From contig VOIU01000021.1 of assembly GCA_007896885.1 (NCBI GenBank), positions 1 through 60,175 on the forward strand: a DNA stretch of 60,175 nt. Direction: 5' to 3'. The first letter of the stretch is position 1, and each line of letters begins with the position of its first letter. The DNA is from Bacteroidaceae bacterium HV4-6-C5C (GTDB lineage Bacteria > Bacteroidota > Bacteroidia > Bacteroidales > Bacteroidaceae). Below the pieces are notes generated by a model. It saw only the letters and a list, made by a program, of their open reading frames with translations, was not told the DNA's origin and made no database searches. This document shows positions 37,041 through 44,559 of the stretch, one piece after another. The translations under genes were made by a program, and so were the position numbers.

Positions 37041-38426
37041 ATGATAAAACTCAAAGAAAAAATAGGCTATGGTTTTGGAGATATGGCTTCGTCCATGTTC
37101 TGGAAACTGTTTGGTTCCTATTTAATGATTTTCTATACGGATGTTTTTGGACTTCCCGCTGCTGTGGTGGGTACCATGTTTCTGATTACCCGTGTCTGGG
37201 ATTCTGCTTTTGATCCTATTGTGGGAGTTGTTGCAGATCGTACTCATTCCCGTTGGGGAAAGTTCCGCCCTTATCTTTTGATACTGGCTATTCCTTTTGC
37301 AGTGATAGGGATACTCACTTTTACCACGCCCAATCTTACAGATACCGGAAGAGTTATCTATGCCTATATCACCTATTCATTAATGATGATGGTATATTCG
37401 GCTATAAATGTTCCTTATGCTTCTTTGCTGGGCGTGATGAGCGCCGATCCGAAAGAGCGTAATACGTTGTCGACTTATCGCATGACTTTTGCTTATATCG
37501 GTAGCTTTATCGCTTTACTGCTTTTTATGCCGATGGTGAACTCTTTTAGTGTGGGGCACAATGAGACTTATGGTTGGACGATGAGTGTTGTTATCATTGC
37601 CATAATGTGCGCGGTTTTATTCTACGGTTGCTTTGCGTGGACTAAAGAGCGTGTGACGCCAATGAATAAGCAGCAAAGTCCATTAAAAGAAGACTTGAAG
37701 GATTTGCTTCGTAATCGTCCTTGGTGGATTTTATTAGGTGCAGGAGTGGCTGCATTGGTCTTTAATTCCATACGCGATGGTGCTACGGTTTACTACTTCA
37801 AATATTTTATTGTCGAAGAAAGCTATGCTACCATATCACTTTTCGGAGTCTCTTTTGTATTGAGCGGGCTATATCTGGCTACCGGACAGATTGCGAATAT
37901 AATAGGTGTTGTACTGGCTGCCCCGGTGAGTAACCGTATTGGGAAGAAAGCGACATATATGGGTGCAATGGTGTTAGCTACCGTACTTTCGGTGATTTTC
38001 TATTGGTTTGGCAAAGGTGATTTGACTTTAATATTTACGTTTCAGATTTTAATCAGTATTTGTGCCGGAAGCATATTCCCATTATTATGGTCGATGTATG
38101 CCGATTGTGCCGACTATTCGGAATTGAGAACAGGTAACCGGGCTACAGGGTTGGTGTTTTCCTCCTCATCCATGAGTCAGAAATTCGGGTGGGCCATTGG
38201 TAGTGCGCTGACCGGTTGGCTGTTGGCTTACTTTGGCTTTAAAGCAAATGCAGTGCAGAGTGCCGAAGCTATTCACGGTATAAAAATGTTTTTAAGCTTC
38301 CTGCCGGCTATTGGTACGGTGCTCAGCGTGCTATTTATAAGTATGTATCCCTTGTCCGAGAGTAAAATGAAAGAGATTACTTCTGAACTGAATATTAAAA
38401 GGAGCAAGAGCGCGAATGGTGATTGA
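37041..38426 (+). CDS. GPH-type MFS sugar:cation symporter
   Basis: A 461-residue inner-membrane transporter with 12 predicted helices. The opening IGYGFGDMASSMFWKLFGSYL, FYTDVFGL, RVWDSAFDPIVGVVADRT and RWGKFRPYLL are hallmarks of the glycoside-pentoside-hexuronide:cation symporter family (MelB/XylP-like). In this position it should import mannobiose or related disaccharides from the periplasm. It follows the phosphorylase by 27 bp and is part of the GH26 transcription unit. Confidence 0.92.
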   Translation: MIKLKEKIGYGFGDMASSMFWKLFGSYLMIFYTDVFGLPAAVVGTMFLITRVWDSAFDPIVGVVADRTHSRWGKFRPYLLILAIPFAVIGILTFTTPNLTDTGRVIYAYITYSLMMMVYSAINVPYASLLGVMSADPKERNTLSTYRMTFAYIGSFIALLLFMPMVNSFSVGHNETYGWTMSVVIIAIMCAVLFYGCFAWTKERVTPMNKQQSPLKEDLKDLLRNRPWWILLGAGVAALVFNSIRDGATVYYFKYFIVEESYATISLFGVSFVLSGLYLATGQIANIIGVVLAAPVSNRIGKKATYMGAMVLATVLSVIFYWFGKGDLTLIFTFQILISICAGSIFPLLWSMYADCADYSELRTGNRATGLVFSSSSMSQKFGWAIGSALTGWLLAYFGFKANAVQSAEAIHGIKMFLSFLPAIGTVLSVLFISMYPLSESKMKEITSELNIKRSKSANGD

Positions 38427-38677
38427 TGGGAGAGGATTGGCTGTATATTGTTTTATAGTCAACCGTGATGTGAGTAGTAAATAGTCCAGGAGTGTAATAG
38501 GAATCCTATAATACTATTCCGGGAATCATACTATACCATTCATAGATTCCTATAATATGATTCCCTATACAACCCGGGCCTATAACCCCATCATTTGTGG
38601 TAGTAATATGGATAGTCCCTAGGTCAATGCTTCCGTAGGTTATTTATCTATTTATAGTGATAATAAAATAAGGCGAA
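38427..38677. repeat. Symporter-epimerase gap with imperfect inverted repeat
   Basis: A 251-bp non-coding gap within the otherwise tight catabolic unit. It contains an inverted repeat with 14-bp arms (38521-38534 and 38552-38565; GGGAATCATACTAT against ATAATATGATTCCC, one mismatch) and a related partial copy just upstream (ATAATACTATTCC). No T-run follows, so a terminator is unlikely. No clear TAnnTTTG box was seen before the epimerase. Confidence 0.55.
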
Positions 38678-39871
38678 ATGGATAGAGCAGTGTTGAAAGA
38701 AGAAGTGCGGGAAGAACTTGAGAAAAATATTCTTCCTTATTGGATTAATAAAATGCAAGATGAGGTAAACGGTGGCTTTTATGGACGTATCACCGGAGAA
38801 GAAATGTTGATGCCCGATGCGGAAAAAGGGGCTATTTTGAATGCACGTATTCTGTGGACTTTCTCGGCTGCATATCGGTTACTTCGTAAAGAGGAATACC
38901 TGGCAATGGCAACTCGTGCAAAACGTTATCTTATTGATCATTTCTACGACAAAGAGTTTGGAGGAATCTATTGGTCACTCGACTATAAGGGAAATCCGCT
39001 TGATACAAAAAAGCAAATTTATGCCATTGGTTTTGCCATTTATGGATTGAGTGAATATCACCGGGCTACAGGAGATGCAGAGGCGTTGACTTATGCCATT
39101 CATTTGTTTGAAAGCATAGAACAGCATAGCTTTGATCCTCTGAATAACGGGTATTGTGAGGCTTTGACTCGTGAGTGGGGAGAGATTGCAGACATGAGGC
39201 TAAGTGAGAAAGACGAAAATGAGCGTAAGACGATGAATACTCATCTGCATATTCTGGAGCCTTACGCCAATCTCTATAGGGTTTGGAAAGATGATCGTTT
39301 AAGGCATCAGCTCCACAATTTGGTTGAGATTTTTATAGATAAAATATGGGATCCGAATACCGGACATTTGAATCTGTTCTTTGATGATAATTGGAATAAT
39401 AAGTACCATATCATCTCTTATGGTCACGATATAGAGGCTTCTTGGCTCATTCATGAAGCGGCATTACTACTGAAAGACGAAAAGTTGTTGGCTAAGGTAG
39501 AACCGGTGGTAAAGCAAATTGCTGTTGCCGCCGATGAAGGATTGATGCCGGATGGAAGTATGATCTATGAGTTTTTTGCAGATAAGTCTTCAACAGATAC
39601 CGATCGTCATTGGTGGGTACAAGCCGAAAATGTAGTGGGACATATCAATCTTTACCAATATTTTTGTGATGAGAACGCTTACGAAATAGCTTTAAACGGC
39701 TGGAATTTTATTAAACGATATTTGATTGATGAGGCTAATGGAGAGTGGTGGTGGAGTATTTCGGCTGATGGTAAGGTAAATCGGGGCGACGATAAAGCAG
39801 GATTCTGGAAGTGTCCTTATCATAACGGACGTATGTGTATGGAACTTATTGAACGCAATTTCCCTGAATAA
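38678..39871 (+). CDS. Cellobiose/mannobiose 2-epimerase (AGE family)
   Basis: A 397-residue cytoplasmic alpha/alpha-barrel enzyme of the N-acylglucosamine 2-epimerase family, cellobiose 2-epimerase branch. Conserved features are GGFYGRIT, NARILWTFSAAYR, NTHLHILEPYANLYRVW, SYGHDIEASWLIHEAA (H250, H259), RHWWVQAENVVG and FWKCPYHNGRMCME (H382); the histidines are the proton-transfer residues of the family. It would convert mannobiose to mannosylglucose, the substrate of the GH130 phosphorylase upstream. Length matches characterised members (~390-400). Confidence 0.92.
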   Translation: MDRAVLKEEVREELEKNILPYWINKMQDEVNGGFYGRITGEEMLMPDAEKGAILNARILWTFSAAYRLLRKEEYLAMATRAKRYLIDHFYDKEFGGIYWSLDYKGNPLDTKKQIYAIGFAIYGLSEYHRATGDAEALTYAIHLFESIEQHSFDPLNNGYCEALTREWGEIADMRLSEKDENERKTMNTHLHILEPYANLYRVWKDDRLRHQLHNLVEIFIDKIWDPNTGHLNLFFDDNWNNKYHIISYGHDIEASWLIHEAALLLKDEKLLAKVEPVVKQIAVAADEGLMPDGSMIYEFFADKSSTDTDRHWWVQAENVVGHINLYQYFCDENAYEIALNGWNFIKRYLIDEANGEWWWSISADGKVNRGDDKAGFWKCPYHNGRMCMELIERNFPE

Positions 39872-39884
39872 TTTTTTCAATCAA

Positions 39885-39893
39885 TAATTTTGT
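39885..39893 (+). promoter_or_regulatory. Possible -7 box for the SGNH esterase
   Basis: TAATTTTGT fits TAnnTTTG, 34 bp before the ATG at 39928. The PUL element is absent at the 22-bp position. Weak support. Confidence 0.3.
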
Positions 39894-39927
39894 TGTTGCT
39901 TTGTTGTAGGCTATAAACTCAAAAAAG

Positions 39928-40719
39928 ATGAAAAAAATAACTCTATTCTTTCTCTCTCTGATTATTTGCTTCGCATTGAATGCCCAATCTTTGTATACAG
40001 ACTTCAGTCAATTGAATTTCGGTTGTGACGGCAACAGCATTACAGCCGGAGCGCAGTGGTCCAAAACTGTTGTTGATCTGCTGGGTTTTGTGACCCATCA
40101 CAATGTTGCGGTAGGTTCGGCCACTTGGGCTTGTCATTCCGATACACAGGAATATGACTCCGTCTCCTTTGCCGGAATATCCAATGGGTGGCAACCAACT
40201 GAAGATAAGCATGAGCTGCAAATGAGACACAATAATGTTTCGAAGGTACACATACAAAAATTTATCACCGAAGTGGAAAGCGGTCAGTATCCCGCTCCCG
40301 ATGTCTTTGTCTTTTCAATGGGAACGAATGATACCAATCTGGGTTCAGCCGAAGAAGCTTTAAAGGGCAAGACTCTCGAAGGGGTAGATCTCACAACAAT
40401 GGCGGGTGGAGCTCGATGGGCTATACAGACTATCACAGAGCATTATCCCAAATGCAGGGTATTTGTTTGCACACCTATCCAAACAGGAAATGTAGCGCAT
40501 AATGAACGAAATCTTAAAATGATTGAGATTCTTCGTAAGATTGCCGGAGCATTATCGGTTCAAGTGATTGATTGCTATTCAAATTGCGGCATTTCCGAGA
40601 AGTTTGAACAGCCGTCCGGGCGTGGACAATATCTGCGTGACGGATTACATCCGGATAAAGAGGGACAAATATTGATGGGACGGTATATTGCCAAGGAAAT
40701 ACGCAATAACTTCTATTAA
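39928..40719 (+). CDS. SGNH/GDSL-family hydrolase, probable carbohydrate esterase
   Basis: A 263-residue secreted hydrolase (signal peptide ending ALNAQ, residue 20). SGNH blocks are visible: S37 in GCDGNSITAG (block I), MGTNDTN (131-137, block III Asn) and DGLHPDKEG with D237 and H240 (block V). As the last gene of the mannan cluster it likely deacetylates mannan oligosaccharides in the periplasm, complementing the CE7 enzyme. Substrate is inferred from context only. Confidence 0.82.
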   Translation: MKKITLFFLSLIICFALNAQSLYTDFSQLNFGCDGNSITAGAQWSKTVVDLLGFVTHHNVAVGSATWACHSDTQEYDSVSFAGISNGWQPTEDKHELQMRHNNVSKVHIQKFITEVESGQYPAPDVFVFSMGTNDTNLGSAEEALKGKTLEGVDLTTMAGGARWAIQTITEHYPKCRVFVCTPIQTGNVAHNERNLKMIEILRKIAGALSVQVIDCYSNCGISEKFEQPSGRGQYLRDGLHPDKEGQILMGRYIAKEIRNNFY

Positions 40720-40902
40720 ATACCCCATTATATAGACTTCGAGGTATTTCCTGATTGCATTATTTATTGTCAATAGTCGTAGGGGATATCTCGATTTTTT
40801 TTTTGGTCAACACTATATGCTTTATAGTCGGGATAATATCTACTTTTTTATTTATCCTTTACAAAAGTGTGCAGGATGCTCAAAGAGTTCTGTAGAAAGT
40901 CC

Positions 40903-40911
40903 TATATTTGC
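40903..40911 (+). promoter_or_regulatory. -7 promoter box of the sigma-54 response regulator
   Basis: TATATTTGC fits TAnnTTTG, 34 bp before the ATG at 40946. No good -33 box was found at 19-21 bp. Confidence 0.45.
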
Positions 40912-40945
40912 AGTTTGCATTTATGCTCAATCCTGGTAGCTTGTT

Positions 40946-42289
40946 ATGAGTAAAATTCTTATTGTAGACGACGAAATACAGATCCGCACACTTTTAAGTC
41001 GCATGATGCAACTGGAAGGTTATGAAGTTTGTCACGCTGCAGACTGCCAGTCGGCTGTCCGGCAGCTGGAACTTTTGCAGCCTGACGTAGTATTATGTGA
41101 TGTCTTTTTGCCGGATGGCAATGGAGTTGACTTCGTATTGACAATAAAGAAAATGGCTCCCAATGTGGAGGTGATTCTGCTGACTGCCCATGGTAACATT
41201 CCCGATGGCGTACAAGCCATTAAGAATGGAGCTTTTGACTATATTACAAAGGGTGATGATAATAATAAGATAATTCCTTTAATAAGTCGAGCTGTAGAGA
41301 AGGCTCACTTGAACTCCCGTATTGATAAACTCGAAAAGAAGCTTGGGCATGTCTATTCATTCAATTCAATCATAGGCGAATCTAAACTGTTGAAAGATGC
41401 CGTTTCGCTTGCACAAAAAGTAGCGGTGACGGATGTACCTGTTCTTTTGACTGGAGAAACAGGTACCGGCAAAGAGGTCTTTGCACAAGCTATCCATTAT
41501 GGCAGTAAGCGTGCCAAGCAATCTTTTGTAGCAGTGAACTGCTCTTCGTTTAGCAAAGAATTGCTGGAGAGCGAGATGTTCGGTCATAAAGCCGGATCGT
41601 TTACCGGAGCATTGAAAGATAAAAAAGGCTTGTTTGAAGAAGCAAACAACGGTACAATATTTCTCGATGAGATCGGTGAGATGGCTTTTGAACTCCAAGC
41701 TAAACTACTGCGTATTCTTGAAACAGGTGAGTACATTAAGATAGGCGATACCAAAACCACAAGGGTTAATGTGCGCATCATAGCGGCCACAAACCGTAAC
41801 TTACCCGAAGAAATTGCTGCAAATCGCTTTCGGGAAGATTTATTTTATAGGCTTTCCGTATTTCAGATCCATTTGCCGGCTCTACGTGAGCGTGTAGGTG
41901 ATATTCGTCTATTGGCAGAAGCATTCATCGATAATTTTGCACTACAGTTATCGCGTGAGATAAGCACGATTGATGCCGGATATCTTGAAGCTTTGGAAAA
42001 GCAATCCTGGAAAGGAAATATCCGCGAACTTCGGAATGTAATAGAACGCAGCCTCATTGTTTGCGAAGGGAAACGTTTAGGAGTGGAAGATCTCCCGATC
42101 GAACTTCAGGATACTCACTACGAAAGTTCGGAAGATGGATCACCTTGCAGTTTCGAGCTCTCGGCCATGGAACGCCGTCATATTACTCGTGTATTGGAGT
42201 ACACTAAAGGGAATAAGACAGAAGCAGCCCGGTTGCTAAAGATTGGTCTGACTACCTTATACCGCAAAATAGAAGAATACAAAATTTAG
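40946..42289 (+). CDS. NtrC-family sigma-54-dependent response regulator of the kdp locus
   Basis: A 447-residue regulator. Receiver domain ~1-120 with phospho-acceptor D52 (CDVFLPDGNG) and acidic DDE at 8-10; AAA+ domain ~140-370 with Walker A GETGTGKE (170-177), GSFTGA (217-222, the sigma-54 contact loop with Ser in place of the usual Ala), and Walker B GTIFLDEIGEM; C-terminal Fis-type helix-turn-helix (NKTEAARLLKIGLTTLYRKI). It sits upstream of kdpFABC and the split KdpD/kinase genes and probably takes the role that the OmpR-type KdpE has in enterobacteria, activating a sigma-54 promoter. Confidence 0.92.
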   Translation: MSKILIVDDEIQIRTLLSRMMQLEGYEVCHAADCQSAVRQLELLQPDVVLCDVFLPDGNGVDFVLTIKKMAPNVEVILLTAHGNIPDGVQAIKNGAFDYITKGDDNNKIIPLISRAVEKAHLNSRIDKLEKKLGHVYSFNSIIGESKLLKDAVSLAQKVAVTDVPVLLTGETGTGKEVFAQAIHYGSKRAKQSFVAVNCSSFSKELLESEMFGHKAGSFTGALKDKKGLFEEANNGTIFLDEIGEMAFELQAKLLRILETGEYIKIGDTKTTRVNVRIIAATNRNLPEEIAANRFREDLFYRLSVFQIHLPALRERVGDIRLLAEAFIDNFALQLSREISTIDAGYLEALEKQSWKGNIRELRNVIERSLIVCEGKRLGVEDLPIELQDTHYESSEDGSPCSFELSAMERRHITRVLEYTKGNKTEAARLLKIGLTTLYRKIEEYKI

Positions 42290-42612
42290 TTCTTATTTAT
42301 CCGTTCATCGTTTTAAGCAATTCATCTCATCTTTCAGGAGCATCATGGCTTTTTGAGTGCCTTATATATAATAAGGTGTAGGCAGGTGTATATCTACTCA
42401 TTTCATTGTAATTGAGATCAACACAATTCTTTTTCTTTTCAAAATAGGTCACACCCTTTCAAAATGGAAGGGTATTTCAAAGTCTTTATTTCCCATCTCT
42501 ATGTGCATAGCTCTGTTTATAAGCTTGTTGTGTGTTTCATTCATCTTTTGGCACATAATTGGATGGATATCTTATGTGAATATTTAAGTATTGTTACATT
42601 GTAATAAGAGAT
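42290..42612. other. kdp regulatory region (323 bp)
   Basis: Non-coding gap between the regulator and the kdp genes. It holds a sigma-54-like box at 42549-42563 and an inverted repeat at 42453-42473 (ACCCTTTC, 5-nt centre, GGAAGGGT), which lies about 75 bp upstream, a plausible distance for an NtrC-type enhancer. A second -24/-12-like string is at 42346-42360. Confidence 0.5.
42549..42563 (+). promoter_or_regulatory. Candidate sigma-54 promoter of the kdp operon
   Basis: TGGCAC (42549-42554) is a perfect -24 half; the following ATAATTGGA gives a poor -12 half (GA where GC is expected). It is 50 bp before the first small ORF. The neighbouring sigma-54-type activator gene is the main reason to take it seriously. 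Confidence 0.4.
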
Positions 42613-42714
42613 ATGGATATGGAAAACGTGATGCTATTTATTTTTTGCCTATTGAGCGGCTTGTCTGCTTTTTGGCTGTTTCGAGTGTGTGTATATTGGT
42701 TTGAAAAACTTTAA
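42613..42714 (+). CDS. 33-residue membrane peptide upstream of kdpF
   Basis: A 33-codon ORF beginning MDMENVMLF and ending VYWFEKL, with a single hydrophobic helix spanning residues ~6-29. It is 17 bp upstream of kdpF and in the same orientation, and its size and topology resemble KdpF, so it could be an additional small Kdp-associated subunit. I do not know a family for it. A GAG-containing stretch precedes the start, but no strong ribosome site. Confidence 0.45.
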   Translation: MDMENVMLFIFCLLSGLSAFWLFRVCVYWFEKL

Positions 42715-42731
42715 GAAAGGGAGGTGAAGTG

Positions 42732-42812
42732 ATGTATACCGCATTATTTGTATTAGGCATTGCCATCTTCGGGTACTTGATGTATGTACTTATTAAACCC
42801 GAAAAGTTTTAA
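42732..42812 (+). CDS. kdpF: Potassium-transporting ATPase subunit KdpF
   Basis: A 26-residue single-helix membrane peptide, MYTALFVLGIAIFG then YLMYVLIKPEKF. The YLxYxLxKPEKF ending is the KdpF signature. It stabilises the KdpFABC complex in the inner membrane. The start is decided by an unusually good Shine-Dalgarno sequence for this phylum, GGGAGGTGA at 42719-42727, 4 bp before the ATG. Nineteen bp separate it from kdpA. Confidence 0.9.
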   Translation: MYTALFVLGIAIFGYLMYVLIKPEKF

Positions 42813-42831
42813 TTTTATAAAAGCATAAAAC

Positions 42832-44538
42832 ATGAATACAGAAATTTTAGGAGTGGCTTTACAAATTATTCTCGTTGTGATAATGGCTTATCCTTTAGGT
42901 AAATATATTGCAACAGTCTACAGAGGCGATAGGTGTTGGTCCGATTTTATGAAGCCTGTTGAACGATTCATTTATAGGCTTTGCGGCATAGACCCCAAAG
43001 AAGAGATGAACTGGAAACAGTTCTTAAAATCACTGCTAACATTGAATGCATTTTGGCTTGTATGGGGAATGCTTTTGCTGGTATTGCAAGGCTGGCTTCC
43101 TTTAAACCCTGATGGAAACAGGGCACAAACGGCTGTGCAAGCATTCAATACCGCTGTCAGTTTCATGGTAAACTGTAATCTGCAACATTATAGTGGTGAA
43201 AGCGGATTAACTTATTTTACGCAGCTATTTGTCATTATGTTGTTTCAGTTTGTCGCTGCTGCCACGGGTATGGCTGCAATGGCGGGTGTGATGAAGTCCA
43301 TCGCAACCAAGACAACGAAGACAATTGGTAATTTCTGGAACTTTCTTGTGTTGAGTTGTACGAGAGTTCTACTTCCGCTTTCTTTAATTGTTGGTTTTAT
43401 CTTGATTTTGCAAGGCACGCCGATGACATTTGAAGGTAAGATGAAGATTACGACGCTCGAAGGGCATGAACAGCTTGTTTCACAAGGCCCTGCAGCAGCA
43501 ATCATACCTATCAAGCAATTGGGTACTAATGGAGGAGGTTTCTTTGGAGCTAATTCGGCACATCCACTGGAAAATCCCAGTTATCTGACGAATATTGTAG
43601 AATGTTGCGCTATTCTGCTTGTCCCTATGGCAATGATCTTTGCATTGGGCTTTTATACCAAAAGAAAGAAACTGGCTTATAGCATTTTCACTGTGATGTT
43701 CTTTGCTTTCATAGTCGGGGTTGGAATAAGTGTACATCAGGAAATGAGAGGAAACCCGCGAATAACCGCTATGGGAATATCACAGACCGGTGGGGCTATG
43801 GAAGGGAAAGAAGTCCGTTTTGGAGCCGGAGCCACTGCTTTATGGGGTGTTGCTACAACGTGCACCTCAAACGGTTCGGTGAATGGCATGCATGATTCGA
43901 TGATGCCTCTTTCGGGATTAGTACAGATGCTCAACATGCAGACCAATACTTGGTTTAGCGGAGTGGGTGTGGGATGGATGAATTATTATACATTCATCAT
44001 TATTGCCGTTTTCATTAGTGGCTTGATGGTGGGGCGTACACCGGAATTCCTCGGTAAGAAAATAGAAGCTCGTGAGATGAAGATTGCCACTTTTGTGGCT
44101 TTACTGCATCCTTTTATTATATTGGTTGGAACGGCATTGTCTTGCTATCTGATTGCCCATCATCCCGGTTATGTATCTTCCGAAGGAGGTTGGCTGGCTA
44201 ATCCCGGTTTTCATGGTTTGAGCGAGCAATTTTATGAGTTTACTTCTTCTGCGGCGAATAACGGTTCCGGCTTTGAAGGACTGAATGACAATACTCATTT
44301 CTGGAATTATGCCACTGCCTGGGTACTTATGTTAGGACGTTTTATTCCTATTGTGGGACAAGTCGCCATTGCCGGTTTACTGGCAGAGAAGAAATTTATA
44401 CCCGAAGGGACAGGAACATTGAAGACGGATACGATGACTTTTGGGATAATGACTTTTGCTGTTATTATGATTATTGCTGCACTTTCATTCTTCCCTGTAC
44501 ATGCATTGAGCACTGTAGCGGAACATTTTGGATTATAA
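42832..44538 (+). CDS. kdpA: Potassium-transporting ATPase subunit KdpA
   Basis: A 568-residue polytopic channel-like subunit that selects and passes K+ in KdpFABC. Selectivity-filter-type repeats are visible: NTAVSFMVNCNLQHYSGE, QLGTNGGGFFGANSAHPLENP, ATTCTSNGSVNG and SSAANNGSGFEGL. About ten membrane helices; length is normal for the family. Part of the kdpFABC operon. Confidence 0.97.
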   Translation: MNTEILGVALQIILVVIMAYPLGKYIATVYRGDRCWSDFMKPVERFIYRLCGIDPKEEMNWKQFLKSLLTLNAFWLVWGMLLLVLQGWLPLNPDGNRAQTAVQAFNTAVSFMVNCNLQHYSGESGLTYFTQLFVIMLFQFVAAATGMAAMAGVMKSIATKTTKTIGNFWNFLVLSCTRVLLPLSLIVGFILILQGTPMTFEGKMKITTLEGHEQLVSQGPAAAIIPIKQLGTNGGGFFGANSAHPLENPSYLTNIVECCAILLVPMAMIFALGFYTKRKKLAYSIFTVMFFAFIVGVGISVHQEMRGNPRITAMGISQTGGAMEGKEVRFGAGATALWGVATTCTSNGSVNGMHDSMMPLSGLVQMLNMQTNTWFSGVGVGWMNYYTFIIIAVFISGLMVGRTPEFLGKKIEAREMKIATFVALLHPFIILVGTALSCYLIAHHPGYVSSEGGWLANPGFHGLSEQFYEFTSSAANNGSGFEGLNDNTHFWNYATAWVLMLGRFIPIVGQVAIAGLLAEKKFIPEGTGTLKTDTMTFGIMTFAVIMIIAALSFFPVHALSTVAEHFGL

Positions 44539-44559
44539 GAATTATTAAGAGTATTGGAT

